The notes: generated by a model not told the origin, from the letters alone. Positions 44,801 to 55,468 are shown, numbered from the stretch's first letter. The stretch is 64,000 nt of DNA from Panaeolus papilionaceus (GCA_015501605.1 JADNRZ010000001.1:1302001-1366000); one strand, 5' to 3'. Numbers and translations are program-made.

Positions 44801-46174
44801 GGATATCAAGTTTGAACTGGGTCAACCCTTCAAACCTTTTGAGCAGCTTATGGGGGTTTTCCCGGCGGCCAGGTAAGACAACACAATTATTCTCATTTGT
44901 GTGTTTCTAATGCAGCACAGTCGAGTGCATATCCCTAAGGTCTTCCATTCGTTGATGACTGACGAGGACTCTCCCATTATTGACTTCTACCCCCCCACGT
45001 TCGAGATTGATATGAATGGTAAAAAGATGGCATGGCAAGGTGTTGCCTTGTTGCCATTTATCGACGAAAAGCGACTGCTGGAGGCGATGGCGAAGGAGTA
45101 TCCTAACATTACGGACGACGAGAAGCGTCGCAACGGCTGGGGCGACAACGTAGTGTTTGCAGCAGTTGATCATCCCATTTATCCGTTCTATGAGGCACTC
45201 TACGGGAAACGGAAGAGCCAACAGGTAAGTTACATGCCTCAGACAGCTCTCCAAACCTAATTACATGTATTTTGTAGCCGGTACCTATCGACGTTGATCT
45301 CAGCAAAGGGATGAGTGGAAGCGTTCTCCCGAATCCTGACTGTATTCCTGGGTCTACATACTACTGCCCTCTAGCAGATCAAGGTCTGCCGGATATAAAA
45401 AACGATCAATCACTCTCTGTTCTGTATTACTTCCCAAAACAAGTGGTCCCCCATCGTTCAGTGCTATTACCTGGTCTCAAGAAACCGGCACGGGTACTAA
45501 CTGGAGAGGATCTGGAGGTTACTCGAAATGGTGGACGACGTGGTCGGGGAGGGTGGGATCGTGGAGGAGGACATGGACGCGGTAACGGAATGGATAGAGG
45601 AAATCGGAATGACCCTTTCCAAGCTCGAGCTAACAACTATGGCTCTCAATCCTACGGACGTGGCAATGGCTATCAGCAAAACGGATACCCTCGGCAATCC
45701 TACCCTCAACCTACAAGCTATACTTCGTCTTATGCCAGTCAAAACGAAGGAAGGGGGGGTCGTGGCGGTGGCGGTGGTGGTGGTGGTGGTGGTTACAACA
45801 GCTATGGAGGAGGCGATTCGTACTCAAGGGGTGGAGGTTATGCCAGTCGAGGTGGAGGAGGAGGTTATGGAGCACCGCCGCAAAATGGATATGGTGGATA
45901 TCGCAATGATCACGGTGGGTACGGCGGATATGGTGGGGGTCAGTCGCAACAAAATCAGTCATACGCACCTCGAGGTCGGGGATCTTATAGCAACGCTCCA
46001 CGCGGTGGAGGAGGATATGGGGGTGGGGGTGGGGGTGGATACCAGTCAGGAGGAGGACAAGGATCCTACGGTGGCTATGGTGGCTATGGGCAGTCGCAGC
46101 AAAACCAGCCATATGCACCCCGAGGTCGAGGATCTTACAATAATGCCCCACGCGGTGGAGGACGAGGATGGTAA
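41873..46174 (+). CDS. RAT1: Nuclear 5'-3' exoribonuclease Rat1/Xrn2
   Basis: Rat1/Xrn2 degrades 5'-monophosphate RNA in the nucleus, helping terminate RNA polymerase II and process rRNA. The protein is about 1,050 residues over many exons. The first coding exon is only the ATG (41873-41875); intron 41876-41936 separates it from [16 protein letters not shown]. Catalytic-region blocks: [71 protein letters not shown] and [19 protein letters not shown], covering the acidic metal ligands. The CCHC knuckle [14 protein letters not shown] marks Xrn2 rather than Xrn1. A disordered acidic linker follows, then the conserved second half ([38 protein letters not shown]). The C-terminus is a long RGG/Gly-Tyr-rich tail (about 45,530-46,170). 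Confidence 0.95.
45750..46170 (+). repeat. Gly/Arg/Tyr-rich coding repeat (RGG tail of RAT1)
   Basis: Imperfect GGT/GGA-rich repeats encode GGGGGYGG-like units and two copies of a [22 protein letters not shown] unit. Probably an RNA-binding or phase-separating tail; prone to length variation. Confidence 0.7.
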
Positions 46175-46402
46175 AGTTATGCTATTCAGGCATTTGTCTC
46201 GATACCTCATCCAGATGAGGCGTTATAACGTCGTAAACCATGAACTTCTCCTTTGTATTTATATGTGAACCTTTCTATGCGAAGTAGTACTAGATACCAA
46301 AATGTTTTCCAAGTGTGAACTGAGGATGGGAAATTATGATAATTTGTCCGAGTACAAAGCACGGTGGCAAAAACGTAAGGGTCGTTATGTTCATTATCGA
46401 TC

Positions 46403-48631
46403 TCAATACCCTCCATAGCCACTGTGACTGGGAGTTTTTGACATTCCATATGGCACTGGCATAGTGGGAGGGATGAACGGGGCATAACCTGGAGGTATCA
46501 TAGAAGCTGAATTCGGGTATACGCCATTCGGTGTCCTCATCGGTGTATAAGTGATATATACACTATATTCCCGTTGACGAGCTCTCGCTTTGCGCCTCGC
46601 CCGCTTCTCCTTTCGTCTGCGCCGCTTATCCTCCCATCTCTTTCTCCTTGCGTACTGCATCTCGGCCAAAGTGGGCTGTGGCATTCCTGGTGGTCCGTAG
46701 GAACTTACGGGGGGAACATCACATTCCGAAGATTCAGTACCAGAAGATGAGCTGGATGAAGAGTCGTAGTCATCATGGAAACCCGGCCAGTTTCTTTCAA
46801 TAGTGCCAGCTCTGGGTCCTGTTCTCCTCTCAGTGCCCTTGAAGAATACCAGCTCTATTGCGCGAGGGAAGAAATAGGAGACGTTCCATAGATCGATGAG
46901 GTCTGCTGCCAATGTCGAGGGTTTCGGGGGTTTCCCGTCTCGCCCTGTCGACACAGGAAGTTGCCCTGTCCATGAACGACCCAGGTCCTGGAAGCGGATC
47001 GTTAATTTAGCGACAGGTCTGGTACCCTCCACACTCCACTTACAATGATGAAACGATTCCAGTCATCAGGGTGCACATCGTGGTTGATTAGCGCAGATGG
47101 CAGCTTACTGAGTTTCGGATGGGGATCGAATAGCTCGTCCATCTTGACAAGACGCATGGGTTCAAAGGGTGCAAATGTGTTGCTGTTATTGATCACGATT
47201 GGTCTGGAAAACGCCTCCGGTGCGGGGAGTTGATAGGAATCGTAAGAGGACTGCTGGGAGTAGTTATCGTATGACGATACTAACGATATTTTTGTGAGCA
47301 AATTACATGGGGGTGCCTTAAAAATAACTTACTGCGATTGGGGGATGGTGCACGAGACGGAGGCCTTGATGCGTGTCTCGATGACGGCCGGGATTTGGAT
47401 ACACTACCAACACTTCCAGCGATGGGATGACCCTCTAAAACGTGCCCAGGAGGATACACCTGAGGACCCGTAACACCATAGGCAGCTGATGAAGGATATC
47501 CATTGGACCCAGCTGTCCCATATGGCATAGTCGCAGGTTGCATGTTCGGAGAAGTGTGGTACGATGAAATTTGAGGGTATCCATGAGAGCCATTCATTGT
47601 CGATTCGTGAAGACTCTGCCTGCGGGAGGATGATTTACCACTGACCCTTCTATGTCGCACGTAATCCTTTCTGCTAGACTCAATGTCGAGGTCCTCCATT
47701 TGCCTTGCGAGATCATACGAAGCGCTCGTAGATCGATAGTGGCTCGAGGAAGCAGTTGAGGGCTGGCCACCGAGGGCAGCAGTGTTCACGATGGTGTAAG
47801 GACTCGTGCCATATGAATTTAAGGATGGGTGGCTGGCATATGGAGCAGTATTTGGATTGTCTGGGAATTGGACGGATGATTGTGCAGCTGCAGCTGAGGC
47901 GCTAAAGCTCTTCCGTCTTTCGCGGCCACTGGTGCCATGATGAGAATCGCGTTCACGTGCATGCCTGAGTTCATAGTCGGCCTCGCTCTTCGCTTGAGCA
48001 GCTGCCCTCCTCCTGGCCTTATCATCATACCTGTTTTGGTTGTGTAAGTTCTTCGAGAGGCAAAGGAATGACAGTAGCGTCATACCATTCTGATGGAGTG
48101 GATCTGTCGTGACGGTCAGAATCGTTGGATGGTATGTAGCCTGCTTGCCGACTTGAAGCATAGTCCTACCTCCATAATTAGAAGACACAGTAGCCAGGAG
48201 AATGAAACCACTCAACCATAGGGTTAACACTGCTCCCAATCTGGACACCCAGTGGCAACGTCCTGGTGGTGTCTGATGGTACCCACTGAATACCATTCAC
48301 AATGCCTTTAGGGGTCTGATAACTGTAATCGGATCATTCGATATCAACCAAAGTATGATGGATTATAGTGGATACACACCTTGCTGCTACTGCTCTGTAA
48401 ACGTGAGATACATGATCAATCCCAAATTAGCGATGTATGTGGGTGTGCAAAGAGGAAGACATACTTGAACTGTTGATAAATAGGTCTTCCATCTGGGCCA
48501 ACAGATGCTGTATAAGTGACTGCGCCTGGGCCTACTTGGGCTGCGCCGCTGGGCAGTTGTTGAAGGAGATGATCTCCTGGAGACGCACCGTAAGGTGAAG
48601 GTGCACGGTAAGGAGATGTTGATCTGTACAT
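46403..48631 (-). CDS. Uncharacterised protein, conserved C-terminal region with basic helix
   Basis: I do not recognise the family. The start encodes MYRSTSPYRAPSPYGASPGD. After intron 1 there is a 15-nt exon (48380-48394), then TPKGIVNGIQWVPSDTTRTL, a large Ser/Arg-rich exon (about 47,330-48,030) with HHGTSGRERRKSFSAS and many Y-P repeats, and a more ordered end: LVKMDELFDPHPKLSKLPSA, INHDVHPDDWNRFI, then LIDLWNVSYFFPRAIELVFF and a very basic RRKRWEDKRRRRKEKRARRK stretch before a Pro/Tyr-rich tail ending SHSGYGGY. The ordered DPHP...HPDDW...WNVSYFFPR part looks like a conserved fungal domain, possibly a basidiomycete orphan. Localisation and function are unknown; the basic helix suggests nucleic-acid or nuclear targeting (inference). 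Confidence 0.7.
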
Positions 48632-49123
48632 CTTGGAACTACTGGTGGTAATGAGAGGATCTGATAGTCAAAAGGAAAGGAATATGTAACTGTCTGCTGT
48701 ATATTTAAATGAAATGGAAATAGATAGACGTCAAAACGTGTATGTACCAAGACTTTGGTTGTGTTGTGAGGTTTGGATGATAAAAGAATGCAAAGGGCTG
48801 GTATGTCCATAGCAATCTTCCAGCTCTCAGACCTACAAACTCCGTTTGAGTTATGATGCCAGCAGTCATGATCAGTGGCTTCTGACCAAGATAAGATTAG
48901 AATGAATTTACATCAAAGTACGAAAGCCACATTGAGAGTTCCATGACAAAATAAGAAAAACCTACTCCAACAGTCCGTGAATCTGGTAAACGGAACGGAA
49001 GAACCTGGACGCGGCAAAGATGGCATAACAATAATAATAGGCATAGTCAACGCTAATTACAATACAAAAATCCGAAGTGAGCACAGAATCTCCACAACTA
49101 AGCGTACACATACGCAACACCGT
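48632..49123. other. Intergenic between uncharacterised gene and SEC22
   Basis: About 490 bp, AT-rich, no gene seen; promoter of the minus-strand uncharacterised gene plus SEC22 3' flank. Confidence 0.5.
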
Positions 49124-50019
49124 CTAGAAGAATCTCCAGTAAAGTAGAATTAGTACCAAGAGTGTGACGGCGCCTATTGGGGCGTACTGGCGAAGCATAG
49201 CTTGGAAGTTAATATTCCTGGCTGCTTTGCGGTACTTTTCGGACTCGGTGCGAAGTGATGTTGAAAGATGTGACATCTCTGAAAAAATGAGAAACAGTAC
49301 TGTGAATATTTATGGTTGGTAATGACTTCAGGATTACTCACTGTCAAGAGAATCTCCTCTCCACAGCAATTCCTCCATGTTTTTGGTCATGATCCTTGTA
49401 ACATCGTGCAGGTCGTCATTGAGCTTATCCAGAGATGAGGCGGCGGCATTAGCTGTTCGTGTATCTCTGTACAGTCTCGCAGTTTTGGACATAAACGTAT
49501 CTACAGACACGGTTAACAAAGGCGCTGACTGGATATGACCCGGGGTGACTTACCGAAACCAACAAAGGCGTAAGGCTTTCTTACAGTGTCCACTTTGGGA
49601 CCATAAGTGTTGGAGAACTCTTTTGATAGCTCGTCCAAGTATGAGAATGCGAGTTTTCGAGGATATGATTTATCGGCAATGGTCAGAAACACGACATTGT
49701 CTGCAATAAGATAGCTATAGGAGGTCGGGGTGTCAGTATGCCAACGGAACAGAAAGGACTAGAGCATAATTTACTGTAGAGTATATTGTCCACTCTCTAT
49801 CGAGCATCTTGGCTCAGCATTGGGGGTTATACGTCGAAAAATAAGTTTAGATTGTTGCTTGTGTTCTTGAAGTGCTTGCTCTGTCTAATAACGAAAATGA
49901 CACGTCGCGTCAAGTTGTTGGTAAAGTTGAAAATACACAAAACACACCTGTTCATCGTCTACACTAGCCGCGAGGGGAAGAGCGTCTGATGCCCTAGCAA
50001 TGATAGTTGAGCGAACCAT
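49124..50019 (-). CDS. SEC22: R-SNARE Sec22
   Basis: Sec22 is the longin-type R-SNARE of ER-Golgi transport. Exons on the minus strand start with 49948-50019 (MVRSTIIARASDALPLAASV, the longin domain start), and continue with FRRITPNAEPRCSIESGQYT, FLTIADKSYPRKLAFSYLDE and EFSNTYGPKVDTVRKPYAFV. The SNARE motif has LDKLNDDLHDVTRIMTKNME, ELLWRGDSLDKMSHLSTSLR (zero-layer Arg) and SEKYRKAARNINFQAM. A single membrane anchor, PIGAVTLLVLILLYWRFF, ends the protein just before TAG. Length is about 215 residues, as expected. It is head-to-head with the MPO1-like gene. Confidence 0.95.
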
Positions 50020-50088
50020 GAGTGTAAAGTACAAGTTGTGTAAAGGACCGGTCAGTGTCGTGGTCAGTGACGATGCTGGAGTTGTTGA

Positions 50089-50094
50089 CACGTG
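50089..50094. promoter_or_regulatory. CACGTG element in SEC22/MPO1 shared promoter
   Basis: In the 255-bp interval between divergent start codons, 70 bp from the SEC22 ATG. Confidence 0.45.
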
Positions 50095-50274
50095 ACGCAT
50101 AAGCCATGTGCGTGTGATATTCAGTATTTCTATTTTAGGAATGCATTTCGGGGATCAAATTCAGTTTGGTCGATTTAACCTTGTGACATGGGGTTGGCAT
50201 GGACTTATATGTTCTCAGTCATCCTTTCTCTTGTTCGTTCGCTTGAGAATCCATAACCTTCAATTCAAACCATC

Positions 50275-51098
50275 ATGACCATCGCAGATATCTTCAACGT
50301 TGACAAGCAGGTTTGCTGGATATTCAGACCTTGATCATTATGCTCTTACTGAGAATCACTTCCGCAGCTCACATTCTATGGTGCCTACCATTCCAACAAA
50401 ATAAACATTCTTATCCATGTAATCTGTGTACCTTTAATCGTTTGGTACGTCTCCGAAACGGCCCTTATTGTCGCTCTATTAACCATCCGTGGTACAGGTC
50501 TTTCCAAGCACTTGTCGCACCTTTCGGCCAAGTGTCGTTTCTCCCAGCCTATCACCACATTTTTAATGACTGGTTGGTCTTTGACACCAACTACGCATCG
50601 CTTATGACCGCCGTATATCTTGCGTATTATTTACTGCTTGAACCAGTCGCTGCCGTACGTCTTATCATGAATTCATCGTTCCGGTCGGGACTCTGACTCC
50701 TGAAACCAGTTGCTCTATGCTCCGCTAATGATTCTTACATCTCTCACTGCGACCGCCTTTGCTCAACGACCTGACTATTTTGTTACCGCTCTTTCTATTC
50801 ATGCATTCTCATGGATTGCTCAATTCATCGGTCACGGCTTTGCCGAAGGTCGAGCCCCCGCATTGCTTGATAACCTTCTCGGAGGTAACACCCCCCATCG
50901 GTTATATTGTTTTTCAAATTACTAAACAGCTCCTCGTCATTAGCCGTTGTTCTAGCTCCTTTCTTTGTCCATCTCGAAATCCTCTTTACTCTCGGATATC
51001 GACCTGATATGCATAAACGTATTGTCAACGCCATCGGCGTGGAAATCACCCGCATTCGTAAAGCAGAGGGCGATAAGAAGAGGCGAAAGGCCCAATGA
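50275..51098 (+). CDS. Mpo1-like (DUF962) fatty-acid alpha-dioxygenase
   Basis: Yeast Mpo1 (YGL010W) is an ER membrane Fe(II) dioxygenase that shortens 2-hydroxypalmitate during phytosphingosine breakdown. Five exons encode about 195 residues. Visible blocks: FYGAYHSNKINILIHVICVP (two conserved His), WLVFDTNYASLMTAVYLAYY, FAQRPDYFVTALSIHAFSWI, AQFIGHGFAEGRAPALLDNL (two further His) and VVLAPFFVHLEILFTLGYRP. The His pattern H-x3-N...H, H, and G-H-x-x-x-E matches the DUF962 family, with several hydrophobic membrane segments. The C-terminus is basic (RIRKAEGDKKRRKAQ), possibly for ER retention. Introns have clear GT-AG ends and restore the frame. The substrate is inferred from the yeast homologue. 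Confidence 0.92.
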
Positions 51099-51296
51099 TC
51101 TCCCTTTTCTGGTTATTTTACTTTCGATCTTCGAAACCGACGAGGGGAATAGGTAATAAGGATATCTTCAGGATTTCAACCATAGCATTATCGCGCTCAG
51201 TATGTATATCGATCAAGAAGTAATGTACGGTTCTGCTTTCTTTCGAATATCATTTTTCGTCTCGAACAGTCCCAGATACAAGCCAGAATGTGACCT

Positions 51297-52743
51297 TCAA
51301 ATGAGGCTGGAAGGAGGAGGAAGAGCGGGCTCGCCTAGTGCTGTCACATAAGCGGAAGATAATCCACCATCGACGGTGAAGTCGGCGCCCTGGTTGAGAA
51401 ATGCATTAGAATGTGATTATCGGTTTTATGAGGTGGGCGCATTACCGTGACATAACTGCTCTCATCGCTAGCCACTGCAAAAATAGCAGATACAAAATAA
51501 ACATTAAAAGATGCCAGACCCGAGAAGGCTGAATGAGACTCACAAAACAGCGCAGCTCTGGCCAGCTCAACTGCTTCTCCAAAGCGGCCCATGGGCAAGT
51601 GCACAAGCCTACGTTGGCGCTTCTCCTCGGTGTTGAGGAAATCCATCAGAAGGGCTACACAAAGCTTAAAAATGCGATTCCCATCACAGCGCCGAAGACT
51701 TACGCGTCTTGAGTGGGCCACTGTTGGGTTGGTTAGGACAACGACTCATGATTTATGAATTATCGAACAACGTACGGGCACAAGGAATTGATTCGGATAC
51801 CCTCTTTGGCATGAACCATTGCCAATTCGCGACTCATGGCGAGAACAGCGCCCTAGGATCAAAGTAAGACTTAATCTCGACGAAACCCAATGGGTCCTTC
51901 TTACCTTGGAGGCAGTATCTATGACCCAGCAAGAGGGATTAGTGGGCATCGACAGCGGCACAGAAGGTTCTGAAATGAAGCGTACAAGCCAATTGAGGTG
52001 TAGCAGCCCCCATTATCGCCACAAAACTGGCAGTGTTGATAATGCTGCCACCGACATGAAGTCCTTTGGATTTATCTGTAGGGTTTTCGCGCATCGCAAG
52101 GATGGCGTATTTGCAACCCCACCAAACTCCCTTAAGATTAATCTGCATCGTCAAATCCCAGATGCGCTCTTCTGTGTTGAGGGCATTGTCATCTTCGGGA
52201 TGCATTATACCTGTAATTTGTGCTCTTCCATTAGTTGACGCGCTTAATTACAGATAAGGTAGCATATTGACCAGCATTGTTAAACTAGATAGGGGTTAGT
52301 TCCATCTTCTGTGCAGTACCCGAATGAGCGCGTACCATCACATCTAATCGGCCAAATTCCTTAACAGCAAGGTCAACTGCAGCCTTGACATCGGCCTCCT
52401 TCCCAACATCGGCCTTGGTTGCAATAGTCTTGACGTTAGGGAAGCGCTCAGAGATAATCTTGGCTCCTTTCTCCGCATTAGCGATATTGATATCGACGAG
52501 AACGACGTTGGCTCCTTCTTGAGCGAAGAGGATGGATGACTCAAGTCCGATGCCACTTTAGATATAACAAGAAAACATATGGTTAGTATCGGAGAAACGT
52601 AATCGCGTCAAACTTCGAGTGATTCAGTGAAGCCACACATACGATCCAGCACCAGTAATAAGCGCAACCTGTTCTGCGATGAGCAATTCCAAAGTGCCAG
52701 AGGTAAGAGAAACAAGTACCTTGTTGGCAAGACGTCCAGGCAT
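51297..52743 (-). CDS. Short-chain dehydrogenase/reductase with motif-bearing microexons
   Basis: An SDR-superfamily oxidoreductase of 282 residues; the substrate is unknown. Eleven exons (minus): 52720-52743, 52643-52668, 52336-52555, 52272-52284, 51986-52210, 51905-51918, 51776-51852, 51704-51720, 51544-51654, 51446-51474, 51297-51389; they sum to 849 nt with every junction in frame. The cofactor motif TGAGSGIG is split by intron 2. NVVLVDIN puts Asp after beta-2, which favours NAD(H) over NADP(H). FNNAG lies on a 13-nt exon, the active-site YxxxK (YTASK) on a 14-nt exon with the Tyr codon split by an intron, and part of CPGPLKTP on a 17-nt exon. VTGADFTVDGG is the classical SDR C-terminal motif. 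All active-site residues are present, including the serine in SIINTAS. Confidence 0.9.
51704..51720 (-). other. 17-nt SDR microexon (GPLKT)
   Basis: Supplies Gly-Pro-Leu-Lys-Thr of the conserved CPGP segment after the active site. Confidence 0.8.
51905..51918 (-). other. 14-nt SDR microexon (catalytic Y-x-x-x-K)
   Basis: Completes the Tyr codon and encodes Thr-Ala-Ser-Lys, so it carries the active-site lysine and most of the tyrosine codon. Confidence 0.8.
52272..52284 (-). other. 13-nt SDR microexon (FNNAG)
   Basis: Encodes Phe-Asn-Asn-Ala plus one base of Gly, the SDR structural NNAG motif. Flanked by TAG acceptor and GTCAAT donor. Confidence 0.8.
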
Positions 52744-52849
52744 TGTGGTATAGATGGGAGTAAAGGAGAGAATAGATTTAAGATAACAGCCTAAACGTTA
52801 TCGGAAAGTCGAAATTTCAAATGGGGACGACGAGATCAGCAAGTGGTTA

Positions 52850-52855
52850 CACGTG
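52850..52855. promoter_or_regulatory. CACGTG element upstream of the SDR gene
   Basis: 107 bp before the SDR start codon. Confidence 0.45.
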
Positions 52856-53041
52856 CAGCTGCTGATCATGGCCATAATATGCGAGGCATCGTAGTTTGGT
52901 CATCTGAACACGTTCCAAGATCCGGGTCATAAATAAATGCAGGTATTGAGGCATTATAGTACAGTGCAATGATATAAGTATATGACATGAAGAAAGTACA
53001 GTTGTTTCCGTAGATCCTGGTCGAATGAGAGAAAACATAGA

Positions 53042-54299
53042 TCAGTCTTTTAATGATTCTGGGAAATCGGGTGGATAGCTTCCTCCGTCACCTCCAAACA
53101 TATCTAGGAAGTCCTTGACCTCATCTGGGAGGCTTTCAGCTGGAAGGGATTCATGGTAATCCGCCACTTGTCGTGGGGATCGGGAAGGAGGGCTCGGACT
53201 GATATTGTAACTGGACGTGTGATCTGCGACGAATGCCAGTGGGGATGGTGCCGGTTGAGCGATAGTCTGAATGTCGTCACCACAGCTTCTGTCAAGAAGA
53301 GCTTCTGAGTGCTGATCAACCTCGAGGTCCTGAGGATCACGAGAACCACCTCCTTTATTTGTGCGAGAAGCGCGTTCTGAGGCCATTGTATCAAGCTCAA
53401 CGCAAATGTCATCGATGCAATTATCCGACGCAGATATGTTGTCGAAGCTTCCAAAGAGATGTTTGTTATGAAGTTGTGTGACTATTTTGGTAGTTTCGAA
53501 CCTGCAAACAACATGTTAAGAAAGTTTGTGTACTGTAAGTAATGAAATCATGTAACCTGGCCTCGACAGGGTGATACGTTGTCCCAAGATCCCATTCTTG
53601 ACTTTGAGAACTCGGAATTGACTCCAAGGTTGGCTCTATAGCAATGGCGCTTCTTAACCGTTTGTTTTTCCTAGGCGAAGGATTTTCCCAAACGTCGAGG
53701 AGTTGACTCTGAGATGAACCCACAAAATCATCTGGTGACGGGATGGGCGCACCGCCCATTTCCTGAGACTGCGAAAAAGGTATTTCCAAGGCGTCACATG
53801 GATCTTCTGAGTCAGAGAGCTCTATCATGTCAGAGGAACCAGCACTTGTGGCGGGTGAGAATGACTCGGATGCGCTGGGTCGTGAATCGGGACGAGCGGT
53901 GAATATGGTGTCATCTTCCACCAGCGTGTCATAACGTGTCATCAAAGCAGGGATTGCCCTAAGCGGCTTTATTGCTGGTCTTACAGAGTCAGGAGGAGTC
54001 GGTAAACATGCGTCGGCGCGTGCCAATGATTTCAATTGAGGAGTGTGCGGAACTTGCGCACGTCTTGAGGGTTGAGCATGCAGATAGTTCATTATAGACG
54101 CCTTTTTTGAGGAAGACGGGGCGCTTTCATCGAGTTTGGATGAAGCTGAGATGGACCTGGATTTCTTCACTGGTGGTGAAGAATCTAGCTGTGAGTCTAT
54201 AGGTCTCCGTTTAATGGGTCGCTGTTTTGGTCTAGGCTGCGCTGGTTTCTTTGCAAACCAACTTGTTAGCGGAATTTCACCAGACACAGAGAGATTCAT
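53042..54299 (-). CDS. Uncharacterised Ser/Pro-rich protein with PIP-like N-terminus
   Basis: Two exons (53557-54299 and 53042-53501) encode 400 residues if translation begins at 54299. I do not recognise the family. The N-terminus has EIPLTSWFAKK followed by a basic patch (RPIKRRP); the E-x-x-L-x-x-W-F arrangement is a degenerate PIP-box shape (PCNA-interacting motif, normally Q-x-x-[ILM]-x-x-[FY]-[FY]). Further in are SIMNYL, short acidic SDSEDP segments, and repeated SQSQ motifs that could be ATM/ATR phosphorylation sites. The C-terminus, ESLPDEVKDFLDMFGGDGGS, is acidic and may be the only conserved folded piece. A role in DNA replication or repair is a guess supported only by these motifs and by sharing a promoter with dUTPase. 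The frame upstream of 54299 has no earlier ATG before a stop, but a spliced upstream exon cannot be excluded. Confidence 0.6.
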
Positions 54300-54670
54300 G
54301 GCGAGGCTTGGGTTTGGACGTGGCAGTTGCCGCTCAAAGGGCGTAAATGCTGTAAACCTATAAAAGGGGCTGCTAACCTCAGATCACATGATCGCGTTGG
54401 GTCCTCATTTATATTTTTCAACGTCTTTACCATGACTTTTGGATTTTGTAACATGATTATTCTACGAAAACGACGAAAATATGGACTAAATTAAATTTTA
54501 AACGCGAATGAGAGAAGAAAACCTTGAAGCAGAGAGTTGGACCCCAAAACATGGACGAACCTGCATGGGCGGAGTTGACACGCCCCCGCAAATTTAAACT
54601 CAGTTTGACGCGTCGCCATAAATCTTTGCAGGGGTCAATTGACACGAGTTCATCTTGAACACCTTCTTCC
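54300..54670. promoter_or_regulatory. Divergent promoter, orphan / dUTPase, with MCB-like elements
   Basis: The 371-bp interval contains ACGCGT at 54608-54613 (58 bp before the dUTPase ATG), and ACGCGA-type cores at 54502-54507 (+) and near 54393 (-). ACGCGT is the MluI cell-cycle box bound by MBF in yeasts and drives G1/S genes. The six-mer also occurs elsewhere in the window, including in coding DNA, so a single copy is weak evidence. Confidence 0.45.
54608..54613. promoter_or_regulatory. MluI cell-cycle box (ACGCGT) before dUTPase
   Basis: Perfect ACGCGT 58 bp upstream of the dUTPase start codon. dUTPase is a G1/S gene in several eukaryotes. Confidence 0.45.
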
Positions 54671-55412
54671 ATGTCTACCGAGATCGAAATCCCCCAAATC
54701 AAAAAGAGAAAGATGTCCATCTCAGACGCGTTTCCCGCACCTCTCCCCAACCTCTTGATCAAGCGTCTATCCGAAAAAGCAACGCTACCAACGAGGGGCT
54801 CAGCATTGGCAGCTGGTTATGATCTTTACAGGTAATTATATCCGTTGAATGACATCGATCGTCCTTTTTAACAGGATCTAGTGCCGAAAAGAAGGTTATT
54901 CCCGCTGGTGGGAAAGCCCTAGTCGACACCCAAATTTCTATTGCTGTTCCTCCTGGTACATATGGCCGTGTCGCCCCACGAAGTGGACTAGGTGCGTAAA
55001 CCAACTTTACCAAAACTTCTGCACTACAACTCAAGCACTTCTGGTAGCATCGAAATTCATGATCGCCACAGGTGCTGGTGTCATCGATGCTGACTATCGT
55101 GGTGTTGTGTTTGTGCTCCTTTTCAATCATTCAGACAAAGATTTCGAAGGTTTGTTCCCGCATTTTTAGATGGACAGGTTTAATCCTGACTTTAAATATT
55201 ATCTGTTTTCAGTCCAAGAAGGCGACCGTATTGCCCAATTAATCATCGAAAGGATCTATACACCCGAGGTTCAGGAAGTCGACGTAAGTTCTATCTACCT
55301 CGTCACAACTGCCCCTGCTGAATGACAACAGGATCTTGAGGAAACCGTTCGCGGCGCCGGTGGTTTTGGATCGACTGGAGGACACGTTTTATTGAATGCT
55401 AACCCTGCTTGA
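54671..55412 (+). CDS. DUT1: dUTP diphosphatase (dUTPase)
   Basis: dUTPase hydrolyses dUTP to dUMP, keeping uracil out of DNA. Five exons encode about 170 residues. All five family motifs are visible: motif 1 AAGYDLYS, motif 2 APRSGL, motif 3 [11 protein letters not shown] (catalytic Asp), motif 4 DRIAQLI and motif 5 [11 protein letters not shown]. The start ATG is at 54671; the short N-terminal tail ([14 protein letters not shown]) is basic, possibly a nuclear signal. Intron 1 (54832-54881) uses an AG at 54880-54881; an upstream AG in the same intron (54873-54874) would read straight into TAG. The gene is convergent with GatC, the stop codons lying 56 bp apart. Confidence 0.95.
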
Positions 55413-55468
55413 ATGTATATTATTTGACTTGTATAAATATGCTATAATCTTATACCCACTTATTCTGC

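Noticed and set aside
45750..46170. Gly-rich tandem sequence considered as a minisatellite
   Set aside because: It keeps the RAT1 frame throughout and encodes an RGG tail; a coding low-complexity tail is the simpler reading.
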